From: Halomonas sp. 328
Lineage (GTDB): Bacteria; Pseudomonadota; Gammaproteobacteria; Pseudomonadales; Halomonadaceae
Length of the DNA: 64,000 bases
Direction: 5' to 3'
NCBI RefSeq assembly: GCF_015645095.1
Contig: NZ_JADOTW010000012.1
Location: forward strand, 43,464-107,463
The notes beneath the pieces were generated by a model, which ran no database searches, was not told where the DNA came from, and saw only the letters and a program-made list of their open reading frames with translations. A program made the position numbers and the translations under genes. Positions 34,673 to 43,716 of the stretch are shown piece by piece. The stretch's first letter is position 1. Each line of letters begins with the position of its first letter.

Positions 34673-35097
34673 GGATCCTCGCCCATGGCGGTAAAGGCCT
34701 CGGCATTGGGGCAGAACCCCCGGCACGCCTCGGCGTCGGCGCCATGGCGCAGGGCCTGCCAGCAGTGGCCTACCTGAGGGCAGCGGTTGCAGGTGCGGCG
34801 CTGGACCTCGAGTGCCTTCTCCGTGGCCAGCTCGGCGGGCAGGCCAAAGCGAGTCAGCATGGTGGGCATCAGGGTGGCGGCGGGCACGAAGCCGGGCAGG
34901 CGCTCGGCACCGAGGGCCCGCACCACGGCACGCTCGAAGGGGGCGCTCAGGGGGTGTTCCAGGTCGTCGATCAGACGATCCAGGGCGGCGGGGGCATGGG
35001 TCCTGAGCTCGCGCAGGACGCGGTCGCCCCGGAGGTAGTCGTGGAGGCGCTCCGGACGGTCGATGGAGGCCGGCGGCTTGGCATAGGGGATGGTCAT
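34666..35097 (-). CDS. DUF6455-like cysteine-rich protein, copy 2
   Basis: A 143-residue paralog of the protein at 9921-10364. The C-terminal module has the same C-x2-C-x5-C-x12-C-x3-C spacing (CNRCPQVGHCWQALRH, then EACRGFCPNAEAF), and the middle shares LSAPFERAVVRALG with LPSPLERALARGL of copy 1. No signal peptide or membrane segment. It lies between the chemoreceptor gene and the pyrimidine operon but has its own FNR/Anr-like promoter, so an oxygen-limitation role is inferred. Function unknown. Confidence 0.8.
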   Translation of the reverse strand: MTIPYAKPPASIDRPERLHDYLRGDRVLRELRTHAPAALDRLIDDLEHPLSAPFERAVVRALGAERLPGFVPAATLMPTMLTRFGLPAELATEKALEVQRRTCNRCPQVGHCWQALRHGADAEACRGFCPNAEAFTAMGEDPA

Positions 35098-35129
35098 CGG
35101 TGGGGGCTCCTCGCTTGAGTCTTTGCCCC

Positions 35130-35171
35130 AGTATCGATACCCATCCCCGATCGCGCCTTGATCCGGGTCAA
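35130..35171 (-). promoter_or_regulatory. FNR/Anr-like class II promoter of DUF6455 copy 2
   Basis: The FNR-like dyad TTGACCCGGATCAA (minus strand) matches TTGAT-N4-ATCAA at nine of ten positions. After exactly 22 bases comes the -10 hexamer GATACT, placing the dyad centre near -41.5. The ATG is 32 bases further. Sequence and spacing of the -10 are identical to the promoter of copy 1. Confidence 0.72.
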
Positions 35172-35173
35172 GC

Positions 35174-35191
35174 CGGTTTCATATGAAACCG
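35174..35191. promoter_or_regulatory. Perfect 18-bp palindrome upstream of the FNR-like site
   Basis: CGGTTTCATATGAAACCG is exactly self-complementary. It ends eight bases before the pyrC' stop (35199) and lies two bases upstream of the FNR-like dyad of the DUF6455 gene. It could be an operator for a second regulator or a 3' hairpin for the pyr operon. Confidence 0.5.
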
Positions 35192-35198
35192 CCCTGCA

Positions 35199-36476
35199 TT
35201 ACAGGAAGCCGCTATGGCGAATATCGCCCTCCACCAGGGTGAGGATGGCGCGGCCCTTGAGGGGCCGGCCCAGCAGGGGGGTGTTGAGGCCCGCCGAGCG
35301 CAGGGTCGCGCCGCTCGGCGTCCATTCGGCCTCGGGGTCGAAGACCGCCAGGTCGGCGGCCTCGCCGGCCGCCAGGCTGCCGCCGCCCTGACCGAGCACC
35401 CGGGCCGGCCCCAGGGAGAGCCGCGCCGCCAGGGTCAGGGGGTCGAGCACGCCCTCGTCCACCAGCGCCTGGCCCAGGGCCCAGACCGTCTCCAGGCTGC
35501 TCATGCCGGGCTCGGAGGCGGCGAAGGGGGCCAGTTTGGCGGCCTGCTCGTGGGGCAGGTGACCGCTGACGATGGCGTCGATGCGACCATCCGCCACGCC
35601 CCGGCACAGGGCCTGGCGATCCGCCTCGCTGCGCAGCGGCGGCTCCAGGTGGAAGTTGGCATCGAAGCCGGCCAGGGTGGCATCGGTCCAGTGCAGCTGG
35701 GCCATGGTCACGTCGCAGGTCACCGGCAGGCCGCGGGCCTTGGCCTCGCCGACCATCTCCAGGCCCCGAGCGGTGGAGAGGTGGGCCACATGGGCGCGCA
35801 CTCCGGTCTGCTCGATCAGCAGCAGCCACTGGGCCAGGGCGGTGGTCTCGGCGCTCTCGGGGATGCCGGGCAGGCCGAGCCGCGAGGCGAGGGCGCCCTC
35901 GTGGGCGCAGCCGCCGGCGGCCAGGGCCGCCTCCTGAGCCTGGAAGTGCACCGGGATATCGTGGGTGGCGGCGTACTCCAGGCAGCGGCGCAGCACCCGG
36001 GCGTCGGCCAGGGGCCGGCGCAGGTTGGTCAGGGCCACGCAGCCGGCGCCCTGGAGGCCGGCCATATTGGCCAGCAATCGCCCCTCCAGGCCCTGGGTCA
36101 GGGCCCCCAGGGGCACCACCCGCACGCCGTTCACCTCCTGGGCGCGGTCGTGCAGGGTGCGCACCTGGGAGGCGCTGTCGAGCACCGGGCTGGTGTCGGG
36201 GCGCACCGCCACCCGGCTGTAGCCGCCGGCCAGGGCGGCGGCGGACTCGCTCTCCAGGCTGCCCTTGTAGCGGGGGCCGGGCTCGCGCAGCTGGGCGCCG
36301 ATATCCACCAGGCCCGGCAGCAGCCACTTGCCGGAGAGCTCCAGCACCTTCTCGGCGCGGAAGTCGGGGTGCGCGTCCAGGCCGACGATGCGCCCGGCGG
36401 CCAGGTGCAGGTCGGTGACGCGATCGATGCCGCTGGCCGGGTCGATTACCCGGGCGCCCTTGAGTGTCAACTTCAT
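35199..36476 (-). CDS. pyrC': Dihydroorotase-like protein PyrC' (catalytically inactive partner of PyrB)
   Basis: A 425-residue amidohydrolase-fold protein that in Pseudomonas-type organisms is a structural subunit of aspartate transcarbamoylase rather than an enzyme. The metal-binding HxH that follows the PGLVD segment in active dihydroorotases is replaced (PGLVDIGAQLREPG near residue 58), and later metal residues look altered (HLPHEQAAKLAPF where active enzymes have a DHAPH-like motif). The ATG at 36476 was chosen as the start of the MKLTLKGARVIDPASG family N-terminus. It follows pyrB by 76 bases on the same strand. Confidence 0.92.
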   Translation of the reverse strand: MKLTLKGARVIDPASGIDRVTDLHLAAGRIVGLDAHPDFRAEKVLELSGKWLLPGLVDIGAQLREPGPRYKGSLESESAAALAGGYSRVAVRPDTSPVLDSASQVRTLHDRAQEVNGVRVVPLGALTQGLEGRLLANMAGLQGAGCVALTNLRRPLADARVLRRCLEYAATHDIPVHFQAQEAALAAGGCAHEGALASRLGLPGIPESAETTALAQWLLLIEQTGVRAHVAHLSTARGLEMVGEAKARGLPVTCDVTMAQLHWTDATLAGFDANFHLEPPLRSEADRQALCRGVADGRIDAIVSGHLPHEQAAKLAPFAASEPGMSSLETVWALGQALVDEGVLDPLTLAARLSLGPARVLGQGGGSLAAGEAADLAVFDPEAEWTPSGATLRSAGLNTPLLGRPLKGRAILTLVEGDIRHSGFL

Positions 36477-36552
36477 GCTTGGCTCTCCTGCCGCCGCTGC
36501 GCCCCGGCCCGTCCATCCATAACGACGCCCTGGTGCCATTTCATCACTCTCA

Positions 36553-37569
36553 TCACTGCGTCTCCTGCCGCCGCTGTTCCCGTTCCCGCGTCTGTCCGCT
36601 GACCGCCATCGACAGCACCGCCATGCGCACGGCGATGCCGTTGGTGACCTGGTCGAGGATCACCGAGCGAGGGCCGTCGGCCACCGCGGACTCGATCTCC
36701 ACGCCGCGGTTGATGGGCCCCGGGTGCATGACGATGGCCTCCGGGTGGGCCCAGGCCAGGCTGTCCCGGGTCAGGCCGTAGTGGCGGTAGAACTCGCTCT
36801 CGGAGGGCAGCAGGGCGCCGTCCATGCGCTCCTTCTGCAGGCGCAGGGCGATCACCACGTCGGCGCCGGCCAGGCCCTCGCTCAGGCGGGTGAAGACCCG
36901 GCAGCCCAGGGCTTCCACGTCCACCGGCAGCAGGGTGCGTGGCGCCACCACCCGCACCTCGGCGGCGCCCAGGGTGTTGAGGGCGAGGATCTGCGAGCGG
37001 GCCACCCGGGAGTGGAGGATATCGCCGACGATGGCCACCCGCAGCTTGGCGAAGTCACCCTTGTGGCGGCGGATGGTCAGCATGTCGAGCATCGCCTGGG
37101 TGGGGTGGGCATGGCGCCCGTCGCCGGCATTGATGATCGCCACCCGGGGGGTCACCTGGCTGGCGATGAAATGGGCGGCGCCGGAGTCGGAGTGGCGCAC
37201 CACGAAGGCGTCCGCCTGCATCGCCTCGAGGTTCTGCAGGGTGTCCAGCAGGGTCTCGCCCTTGGCGGTGGAGGAGGTCTTGATATCCAGGTTGAGCACG
37301 TCCGCCGAGAGGCGCTTGGCGGCCAGCTCGAAGGTGGCCCGGGTGCGGGTGGAGTTCTCGAAGAAGAGGTTGGCCACCGTCTTGCCGCGCAGCAGCGGCA
37401 CCTTCTTGACCTGGGCCTCCTGGACGCCGCGGAAGCTGTCGGCGGTGTCGAGGATCTCGGTGAGCAGCGCCTTGGGCAGGCCCTCGATATCGATGAAGTG
37501 GCGCAGCCGGCCATCGTCGCCGAGCTGGACCTGGGCCGGTGTGCCCGGGCGGGATGCGGGGTCGATCAC
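36553..37569 (-). CDS. pyrB: Aspartate carbamoyltransferase catalytic subunit
   Basis: Condenses carbamoyl phosphate with aspartate in pyrimidine synthesis. The 338-residue protein has the carbamoyl-phosphate motif [18 protein letters not shown] near residues 70-87 and [17 protein letters not shown] near 155, with the aspartate-site segments RLQKERM and [12 protein letters not shown] further on. An N-terminal extension of about 20 residues is typical of the Pseudomonas class that needs PyrC'. Order pyrR-pyrB-pyrC' on the minus strand is as in Pseudomonas; pyrR ends 16 bases upstream. Confidence 0.95.
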   Translation of the reverse strand: MIDPASRPGTPAQVQLGDDGRLRHFIDIEGLPKALLTEILDTADSFRGVQEAQVKKVPLLRGKTVANLFFENSTRTRATFELAAKRLSADVLNLDIKTSSTAKGETLLDTLQNLEAMQADAFVVRHSDSGAAHFIASQVTPRVAIINAGDGRHAHPTQAMLDMLTIRRHKGDFAKLRVAIVGDILHSRVARSQILALNTLGAAEVRVVAPRTLLPVDVEALGCRVFTRLSEGLAGADVVIALRLQKERMDGALLPSESEFYRHYGLTRDSLAWAHPEAIVMHPGPINRGVEIESAVADGPRSVILDQVTNGIAVRMAVLSMAVSGQTREREQRRQETQ

Positions 37570-37585
37570 GGAGCCTCCTGGAAGA

Positions 37586-38098
37586 TCAGCGTCGCTCGAC
37601 CAGCGACAGGGTAAGGGGGTCGGGGCCCTGGAGCTTGACCCGCTGGCCCGGGGCCAGGCTCAGCTCGGCGCCGCAGGCGTCGGGCTGGATGGGCAGCTCG
37701 CGGCCCGGCAGGGAGAGCAGGCTGGCCAGCAGCACGCGGCGCGGCCGACCGTAGTCGAAGAGCTCGTTGAGGGCGGCGCGGATGGTGCGCCCGGACATGA
37801 TGACGTCGTCCACCAGTAGGATGTCGCGGCCTTCCACCGCGAAGGGCAAGTCGCTGGCGCGGATGCCCTCCGGCAGGCCCTGGTGGTCGAAGTCATCGCG
37901 CCAGAAGCCGATATCCAGGGTACCCAGGGGGGTGGGCAAACCCAGGCGCCCATGCAGCTGCTCGGCGACCCAGACGCCGCCAGTGTGGATGCCCACCACG
38001 GCCAGTCGGTCGCGGTCCACCGCCAGGCGCTCGAGGCAGAGCTCGAGGCGCGCCTCGAGGCTGTCGAACAGGGCGGGTATCTCGGGGAGTGTCATCAT
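37586..38098 (-). CDS. pyrR: PyrR, pyrimidine operon regulator/uracil phosphoribosyltransferase family
   Basis: A 170-residue phosphoribosyltransferase-fold protein. The PRPP loop appears as [22 protein letters not shown] near residues 95-115, and the flexible-loop region as [19 protein letters not shown] near 35-52. Two ATG codons are adjacent (38098 and 38095) behind AAGGA; either may be used. In some bacteria PyrR is an RNA-binding attenuator, whereas in pseudomonads a role in pyrB expression is suggested; no attenuator was identified here. It is downstream of ruvX in a tight cluster. Confidence 0.93.
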   Translation of the reverse strand: MMTLPEIPALFDSLEARLELCLERLAVDRDRLAVVGIHTGGVWVAEQLHGRLGLPTPLGTLDIGFWRDDFDHQGLPEGIRASDLPFAVEGRDILLVDDVIMSGRTIRAALNELFDYGRPRRVLLASLLSLPGRELPIQPDACGAELSLAPGQRVKLQGPDPLTLSLVERR

Positions 38099-38106
38099 GA
38101 AGTCCT

Positions 38107-38565
38107 TCAGGGTTGGCTGTGGCGGCCGCCGGGCAGGCCTTCGCGGCCGGCGAACCAGCCCTCGAGGATCAGCACCGCGGCCAGGCCGTCGATGCCCTCT
38201 TCCCGGTAGTTGCCGCGGTGGCCCTGTTCCCGGGCGATGGCCTTGGCCTCGCGGGTGGAACCGCGCTCGTCGACCAGCTCGCAGGGCTTGCCGTAGCGGC
38301 CATAGAGGCGCTTGCCGAACTTGCGGGCGCGGGTGCTCATCTCCGACTCGCTGCCGTCCATGTTGATCGGCAGCCCGACGACGAAGAGGTCGGGACGCCA
38401 CTCCTCCACCAGGCGCGTGACCTGGGCCCAGTCGGGGATGCCGTCCCGGGCCGGCAGCGGCTCCAGCTCCCGGGCGCTGTGGATCAGCTCGTTGCCCACC
38501 GCCACGCCGATGCGCCGGGTGCCGAAGTCGAAGGCCAGGATCAGCCGCTCCCCCGCCGCGGCCAT
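38107..38565 (-). CDS. ruvX: Putative pre-16S rRNA nuclease/Holliday junction resolvase YqgF (RuvX)
   Basis: A 152-residue RNase H-fold nuclease linked to maturation of the 16S rRNA 5' end. Conserved acidic motif [17 protein letters not shown] at residues 9-25, [15 protein letters not shown] near 62-76, and [14 protein letters not shown] near 98. The ATG overlaps the yqgE stop by one base (TGATG), so translation is coupled; pyrR begins eight bases after its stop. The pair yqgE-yqgF is conserved in gammaproteobacteria. Confidence 0.93.
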   Translation of the reverse strand: MAAAGERLILAFDFGTRRIGVAVGNELIHSARELEPLPARDGIPDWAQVTRLVEEWRPDLFVVGLPINMDGSESEMSTRARKFGKRLYGRYGKPCELVDERGSTREAKAIAREQGHRGNYREEGIDGLAAVLILEGWFAGREGLPGGRHSQP

Positions 38566-39122
38566 CAGGAGTGCCCCGCCTCGCGGCTCATCAGGGTCAG
38601 GTCGACGCCCAGGGCCCCGGCGGCGGCCTGCAGGCGTTGCTCCGGGGGCACCGAGAAGAGGATATCGGCATGGCCCTCCACGGTGAGCCAGCTGTTCTCC
38701 TTGAGCTCGCTCTCCAGCTGGCCCGCCTCCCAGCCGGCACAGCCCAGGCAGACCAGGAACTGGCTGGGGCCGCGCCCCTCGGCCAGGGCCTTGAGCATGT
38801 CCAGGGAGGTGGTCAGGGCGATGTCTTCGGTGACCTGGATGCTGGAGTCCCAGTCGGCGCTGCTGCCGCGATGCAGGATAAAGCCGCGATCCTTGTGCAC
38901 CGGGCCGCCGAAGTAGACCGGGGCATCGGCATGGTGGGGGGCATCGCCGCCCAGCTCGAGCTGGTCGAAGAGGGCGTCCAGGGTGATCTCCATGGGCCGG
39001 TTGACGATCACCCCCATGGTGCCGTTGTCGTCGTAGTCGCACAGGTAGCTGAGGCTGCCGGCGAAGTTGGGATCCTCGAGCTGCGGCATGGCCAGCAGGA
39101 AATGATTCTTCAAGCTTTGCAT
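38565..39122 (-). CDS. YqgE/AlgH family protein (UPF0301)
   Basis: A 185-residue soluble protein of the YqgE/AlgH group; AlgH was named as an alginate regulator in Pseudomonas, but its biochemical role is unclear. Family text: [22 protein letters not shown] at the start, [13 protein letters not shown] near 35-47, [16 protein letters not shown] near 68-83, and [19 protein letters not shown] near 120-138. It is coupled to ruvX. The tonB gene ends 14 bases upstream on the same strand. Confidence 0.92.
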   Translation of the reverse strand: MQSLKNHFLLAMPQLEDPNFAGSLSYLCDYDDNGTMGVIVNRPMEITLDALFDQLELGGDAPHHADAPVYFGGPVHKDRGFILHRGSSADWDSSIQVTEDIALTTSLDMLKALAEGRGPSQFLVCLGCAGWEAGQLESELKENSWLTVEGHADILFSVPPEQRLQAAAGALGVDLTLMSREAGHS

Positions 39123-39136
39123 GGGTCTCCCGGGCG

Positions 39137-39973
39137 TCAGGGCACGCCGAAGTCGTTGCCTTTCCCGAAGCGCCAGACGCGCGTGATGGAGAGGCTGTCG
39201 AGGCCGGCCATCTCGCCGTCGAAGGGCGGGTAGGGGCCGGCGTCGCGCACCGTGGTCAGGGCGGCCTGGTCGAGCTCGGGGTGTCCCGACGATTGTACCA
39301 CCTCTATCTGACGCAGCTGACCCTCGCGTCCCACCACCACGCGAATTCGCAGCTGCCCCTCCAGGGCCGGCGACAGGCGGTAATGGCGATTGCCGAAGGC
39401 CTCCACCTGGCGGGTCCAGGCGGCGATATAACGCGCCTCGGCGGCCTCCCGGGCGGCCAGTTGGCCGAGTTCGTCCTCCTCCCCGGCGAGGCTCGCCTCG
39501 GGGCCGGTGTCCCGGGCCTGCCGGCCACGCTCGCCACCGGCCGCCTCGCTGACCGCCGCGAAGCTGCCGGGGGGCAGGGGCTCGGCCCGGGCCGGGGCGG
39601 GGGCCGCGTCCGGGGCCGACCCGCTCAGCGTCTCGGGGGCAGGCGCGGCACGCTCGGCGCCGCCGGCACTGGCGCTGGCCGCGGCGGCCTGAGCCCGGGC
39701 CCGGGGGGCGGGCTCGGCATCGCGGCCTCTCGCCTGCTGGGCCGCCGCGGCGATGGCCTCGGCCTGCTCTGGCGCCTCGCCGGGCAGGCCCACCAGCACC
39801 ACATCGAGGCTGGGGCGGGGCGGGGCCTCCGGGGGCGTCGGCGCCAGGCGCCAGCTGGCCACGGCGCCGATCAGCACCAGGTGCAGCAGGATCGCCAGGG
39901 CCCAGGCCACCCAGCGCCGATAGGGGTGGGTGACCGGGGCATAGACGAGGGCATCGTTGATCGGCTGCGCCAT
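39137..39973 (-). CDS. tonB: Energy transducer TonB
   Basis: A 278-residue inner-membrane protein that transfers proton-motive energy to outer-membrane receptors with ExbB/ExbD. One N-terminal membrane segment (RRWVAWALAILLHLVLIGAVASW, near residues 19-41, with the His seen in many TonB helices), a long Ala/Pro/Glu-rich periplasmic span to about 175, and the C-terminal TonB domain near 185-278 (YRLSPALEGQLRIRVVVGREGQLRQIEVV). No exbB/exbD is adjacent, as in the Pseudomonas tonB3 position next to yqgE and gshB. Confidence 0.9.
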   Translation of the reverse strand: MAQPINDALVYAPVTHPYRRWVAWALAILLHLVLIGAVASWRLAPTPPEAPPRPSLDVVLVGLPGEAPEQAEAIAAAAQQARGRDAEPAPRARAQAAAASASAGGAERAAPAPETLSGSAPDAAPAPARAEPLPPGSFAAVSEAAGGERGRQARDTGPEASLAGEEDELGQLAAREAAEARYIAAWTRQVEAFGNRHYRLSPALEGQLRIRVVVGREGQLRQIEVVQSSGHPELDQAALTTVRDAGPYPPFDGEMAGLDSLSITRVWRFGKGNDFGVP

Positions 39974-40033
39974 GCATCTCCTTCCGGGGCTCGGATAAGC
40001 GGGGCCGGCGCTTATCTCATCGGATAGTTTTCA

Positions 40034-40987
40034 CTAAGCGGCCAGGCGGCGCTCGATGGCGTCCATCAGCAGGCCGGCGATATCGGTGCCGCGCTGGTCG
40101 TCGATCTCCCGCACGCAGGTGGGGCTGGTGACATTGATCTCGGTGATGTAGTCGCCGATCACGTCGAGGCCCACGAACATCAGCCCCTTGTCACGAATCA
40201 TGGGCTGCACCTGCTGGATCAGCCAGTGATCCCGCTCGGTCAGCTCGCGGCTGACGCCGGTGCCGCCGGCGGCCAGGTTGCCGCGGGTCTCGCCGGCCAT
40301 GGGCACCCGGGCCAGGCCATAGGGCACCGGCTCGCCGTCCACCAGCAGGATGCGGGTGTCGCCGTCACGGATCTCGGGAATATAGCGCTGGGCCATGATC
40401 TGGCGGCGGCCCCGCTCAGTGAGCATCTCGATGATGGCGCCCAGGTTGCGACCGTCGGGCTGCACATGGAAGATGCCGCTGCCGCCCATGCCATCCAGGG
40501 GCTTGAGGATCACGTCCTGGTGCTCGGCGTGGAAGGCGCGCAGCTCGGCCTCGTTGCAGGAGACCAGGGTCGGGGTGCAGCACTGGGGAAACTGCTGGGC
40601 GAAGAGCTTCTCGTTGCACTCCAGCAGGGCCCGGGTGGGGTTGACCACCAGCACGCCCTCCCGCTCGGCGAACCCCAGCAGGTAGACGGCATTGAGGAAG
40701 TGGGCGTCCACCGGCGGATCCTTGCGCATCAGGATCACATCGAGCTCCGCCAGGGGCCGGGCCTCGGCCTCGCCCAGATCGTACCAGTGGCCGGGATCGC
40801 GGTGGGCGGTCAGCGGGCGCAGGCGGCCGAAGGCGCGCCCCTCGCGCAGGAAGAGGTCCTCCTGCTCCAGGTAGAAGAGCGAGGCGCCCCGCTCCTGGGC
40901 GGCCCACAGCATGGCCAGGGTGGTGTCTTTCTTGAAGGTGAGATCGGCGATGGGATCCATCACCACGCCAATGCGGAGTGCGCTCAT
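40034..40987 (-). CDS. gshB: Glutathione synthetase
   Basis: ATP-dependent joining of gamma-glutamylcysteine and glycine. The 317-residue protein matches prokaryotic GshB: IGVVMDPIADLTFKKDTTLAMLWAAQERG at the start, MRKDPPVDAHFLNAVYLL near 88-105, the ATP-grasp segments VILKPLDGMGGSGIF near 160 and AQRYIPEIRDGDTRILLV near 200, and INVTSPTCVREID near 283-295. The ATG at 40987 gives the normal N-terminus. Its product also supplies the glutathione that maiA-type enzymes use. Confidence 0.96.
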   Translation of the reverse strand: MSALRIGVVMDPIADLTFKKDTTLAMLWAAQERGASLFYLEQEDLFLREGRAFGRLRPLTAHRDPGHWYDLGEAEARPLAELDVILMRKDPPVDAHFLNAVYLLGFAEREGVLVVNPTRALLECNEKLFAQQFPQCCTPTLVSCNEAELRAFHAEHQDVILKPLDGMGGSGIFHVQPDGRNLGAIIEMLTERGRRQIMAQRYIPEIRDGDTRILLVDGEPVPYGLARVPMAGETRGNLAAGGTGVSRELTERDHWLIQQVQPMIRDKGLMFVGLDVIGDYITEINVTSPTCVREIDDQRGTDIAGLLMDAIERRLAA

Positions 40988-41122
40988 CGAGTCGGGTGTC
41001 CTGGACGCGGAGTGATGGGCGCAGTATGCCGCAGCGGCCCGGGGAAGACCAAGGCGGGCGCTGTCATCACCGGCCAAAGGGGCGCCCTGTGCCGGAGGCT
41101 CGGGGCTATCCTGGGGGCGGGC

Positions 41123-41803
41123 TTAGCGCTCGGCGCCGTCGCCCTCGGGCAGCAGGCGAATGCCGCCGTCCTCGATCAGGATGCGGCGCTGCTTGTAGAG
41201 GCGGCCGATGGCCTGCTTGTAGGCGTTCTTGCTGATCCCCAGCCGCGCCTTGATCTCGGCGGGGTCGCTCTTGTCGGAGAGCATCAGGTAGCCGCCGGCC
41301 TGGCGCAGGGCGCCGAGCACCTGCTCGCCGACCACGTCGAGGCGCGCCGGCCCCGGCGGCAGCAGCGAGAGGTCCAGGCGGCCATCCTCGCGGACCCGCT
41401 TGATATAGCCGCTGAGGCGCTGGCCACGGCGCAGCGGCCGGCTCACCTCGTCCTGGTAGAGCAGGCCCCAGAAGCGGTGATTCACCGCCACCTTGAAGCC
41501 CAGATCGGTGCGATCGGCGATCACCAGGATCACCTCGTCGCCGGCGGCCAGGCCCCGGGACTCGTCCTGGAGGTGCTTGTCGAGGCGCTGGGAGGCCACC
41601 GGCCGCCCCCGGTCATCCTCGTAGATGCACACCAGCACCCGCTTGCCCACCTCGGGGCGGAAACGCTGCTCCGGGTAGGGCAGCAGCAGCTCCTTGGGCT
41701 GGCCCCAGTCGAGGAAGGCGCCGGTGGCGTTGACCGCCGCCACCCGGAGGTAGGCGACCTCGCCGACATGCGCGGTGGGGGAGGCTTGGGGAGATCGGGA
41801 CAT
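41123..41803 (-). CDS. CvfB/YitL-type S1-domain RNA-binding protein
   Basis: A 226-residue protein with tandem S1-like OB folds and a C-terminal winged helix, the CvfB plan (CvfB regulates virulence genes in Staphylococcus). Visible repeats: VAYLRVAAVNATGAFLDWGQPKELLLPY near 16-43, AVNHRFWGLLYQDEVSRPLRRGQRLSGYIKRVREDGRLDLSL near 106-147, and the winged-helix segment KSDPAEIKARLGISKNAYKQAIGRLYKQRRI. Its role in gammaproteobacteria is unknown. It follows rsmE by 27 bases. Confidence 0.85.
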   Translation of the reverse strand: MSRSPQASPTAHVGEVAYLRVAAVNATGAFLDWGQPKELLLPYPEQRFRPEVGKRVLVCIYEDDRGRPVASQRLDKHLQDESRGLAAGDEVILVIADRTDLGFKVAVNHRFWGLLYQDEVSRPLRRGQRLSGYIKRVREDGRLDLSLLPPGPARLDVVGEQVLGALRQAGGYLMLSDKSDPAEIKARLGISKNAYKQAIGRLYKQRRILIEDGGIRLLPEGDGAER

Positions 41804-41830
41804 GGTGGCTTCCAGGGTGACGGAGTGGGA

Positions 41831-42559
41831 TCAGGCGAAGTCGCCGAAGCGGTACTGCAACAAGGATAGCGCCACCACCGGCGCGGTCTCGGTGCGCAGG
41901 ATACGCGGGCCGAGCGAGAGCGGCAGGAAGCCGGCCGCCTGGGCGCCGGCGACTTCCGCCTCGGACAGTCCGCCCTCGGGGCCGATCAGCAGGGCCGCGT
42001 CGGCAGGGGCGTCATGCCGGTCTAGGGCACCCGAGGTGGCGGGATGCAGCACCAGGCGCAGGGCCTCGTCGCGCCCGGCCAGCCAGTCGGCCAGGGCCAG
42101 GGGCGGGTGCACCGGCGGCACCACGGCACGGCCGCACTGCTCGCAGGCGCTGGCGGCCACCGCCTGCCAGTGGGCGAGCTTCTTGGCGGCCCGATCGCCC
42201 TTGAGCCGCACATCGCCATGCTCGGTATAGAGCGGGGTAATGGCCGCCACCCCCAGTTCCACGGCCTTCTGGATGGCGTAGTCCATGCGCTCGCCCTTGG
42301 AGATCGCCTGGCCCAGGTGCACCGCCAGGGGTGACTCGCCCCGCCCCTCGGCGACCACCTCGATGCGCACCACGACCCGCTTGCGACCCGCCTCGACGAT
42401 CTGCGCCTCGGCCTCCCGGCCCTGGCCGTCGAAGAGGGTCACCACGGCGCCTTCGCGCAGGCGCAGCACCAGGGCCAGGTGGCGCGCCGGCCCCTCCGGC
42501 AGAACGAGGTCGCCGCCGGGGGCGAACCCGGCGGCGACGTGGATGCGCGGCTGACCCAT
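41831..42559 (-). CDS. rsmE: 16S rRNA (uracil-1498-N3)-methyltransferase
   Basis: Methylates U1498 of 16S rRNA with SAM. The 242-residue SPOUT methyltransferase has an N-terminal PUA-like domain (to about 70) and the knotted domain with ISKGERMDYAIQKAVELGVAAITPLYTEH near 90-118, LIGPEGGLSEAEVAGA near 193-208, and LSLGPRILRTETAPVVALSLLQ near 214-235. The start lies three bases after the secB stop, so the two are probably translated from one message. Confidence 0.95.
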   Translation of the reverse strand: MGQPRIHVAAGFAPGGDLVLPEGPARHLALVLRLREGAVVTLFDGQGREAEAQIVEAGRKRVVVRIEVVAEGRGESPLAVHLGQAISKGERMDYAIQKAVELGVAAITPLYTEHGDVRLKGDRAAKKLAHWQAVAASACEQCGRAVVPPVHPPLALADWLAGRDEALRLVLHPATSGALDRHDAPADAALLIGPEGGLSEAEVAGAQAAGFLPLSLGPRILRTETAPVVALSLLQYRFGDFA

Positions 42560-42562
42560 GGC

Positions 42563-43087
42563 TTACTGGGTGGTCTCGCCGCTCTGCTGGGCGGCTCCTT
42601 CGGCGGCACGCTTCTTCTTCTGCAGATAGAGCGCCTCGAAGTTGACCGGAGCCAGCATCAGCGGCGGGAAGCCGCCACGGTTGACCAGGCTGTCGATGCA
42701 CTCCCGGGCATAGGGGAAGAGCACATTGGGACAGAAGGCCCCCAGGGTGTGCTCCAGGCGCTCGCCTTCCAGGCCGCCGATGCGGAACAGGCCGGCCTGC
42801 TCCACTTCCACCAGGAAGGAGGTGCTGCCGCTCTCGGCATGGGCGACCTGGGCGGTGACCTTGACCACCACCTCATAGAGTCCCTCACCCACCTGCTGGC
42901 TGGAGGTATTGAGGTCCAGGCCGACCTTCGGCTTGAAGGGCTGCTGGAACACCGCCGGCGAGTTGGGAGCCTCGAAGGAGATGTCCTTGACGTAGATGCG
43001 CTGCAGGGCGAACTGCAGCTGCTGCTGGTTCTGCTGGCCGGCGGCCTGGTCGTTGCCGCCTGTGCTCTGGTTGTTCTCTTCCGCCAT
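42563..43087 (-). CDS. secB: Protein-export chaperone SecB
   Basis: Cytosolic tetrameric chaperone that delivers unfolded preproteins to SecA. The 174-residue protein shows family segments LQRIYVKDISFEAPNSPAVF near residues 29-48, YEVVVKVTAQV near 72-82, FLVEVEQAGLF near 91-101, and LGAFCPNVLFPYARECIDSLVNRGGFPPLMLAPVNF near 115-150. The N-terminus is rich in Asn/Gln (NNQSTGGNDQAAGQQNQQQ). It lies 42 bases after the rhodanese gene, with no glutaredoxin gene between them. Confidence 0.96.
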   Translation of the reverse strand: MAEENNQSTGGNDQAAGQQNQQQLQFALQRIYVKDISFEAPNSPAVFQQPFKPKVGLDLNTSSQQVGEGLYEVVVKVTAQVAHAESGSTSFLVEVEQAGLFRIGGLEGERLEHTLGAFCPNVLFPYARECIDSLVNRGGFPPLMLAPVNFEALYLQKKKRAAEGAAQQSGETTQ

Positions 43088-43129
43088 GCTGGGATTCCTT
43101 GCCGACGTTGGGATAAAAAAGGTCGTGGG

Positions 43130-43552
43130 TTACTTCTTGACCACCGGCAGGCCGTCGCTCTGCCACTGGAGCATGCCACCCTTGAGCTTGAGGGGGCGAG
43201 TAAAGCCGGCCTTGGCCAGCTTGGCCACGGCGATACCGGAGGCCTGGCCATGCTTGCAGACCACGATCACCGGTTTCTCCTTGGCCTTTTCCAGCTCACC
43301 GAGGCGCGACTCGAGCTTGCTCTGGGGAATATTGCGGGCCCCGGCGATATGCCCGGCCTTGAACTCCCCCGCCTCGCGAATATCGATCACCTCCGCGTCT
43401 TCGCGGTTGATCAACTGGGTGGCCTCGCTGGAGGTGACGCCACCCGCGCTGCTGTTGCGGATCTCGTAGGCGATCCAGGCGAACAGCACCAGGACGAAGG
43501 CACCCACCAGCAGCGGGTGATTGGCGACGAATTCGAACAGCTGGTCGATCAT
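43130..43552 (-). CDS. Membrane-anchored rhodanese-like protein (YibN type)
   Basis: A 140-residue protein with one N-terminal membrane segment (LLVGAFVLVLFAWIAYEI near 14-31) and a rhodanese domain facing the cytosol or periplasm; the active Cys is in VIVVCKHGQASG near residue 98. The ATG at 43552 gives MIDQLFEFVANHP, the normal YibN start. Rhodaneses carry persulfide sulfur; YibN's precise substrate is not settled. It is first in the minus-strand run to secB and rsmE and is divergent from gpmI. Confidence 0.9.
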   Translation of the reverse strand: MIDQLFEFVANHPLLVGAFVLVLFAWIAYEIRNSSAGGVTSSEATQLINREDAEVIDIREAGEFKAGHIAGARNIPQSKLESRLGELEKAKEKPVIVVCKHGQASGIAVAKLAKAGFTRPLKLKGGMLQWQSDGLPVVKK

Positions 43553-43716
43553 GGCTTGCGGTAGCTCTCGTTGGGTGACTCCGAGGAATGGTGCAGGCAC
43601 CGTGGCGGCACCACGCCGCCGAACCGGCACAGTATACACAAGCCATCGGCGAGCGTCTGGCCCGCCAAGGCCGTCGCCGTTGGCATCGCCGCGGGGCGCT
43701 GGCCCATCCCCTCAAG

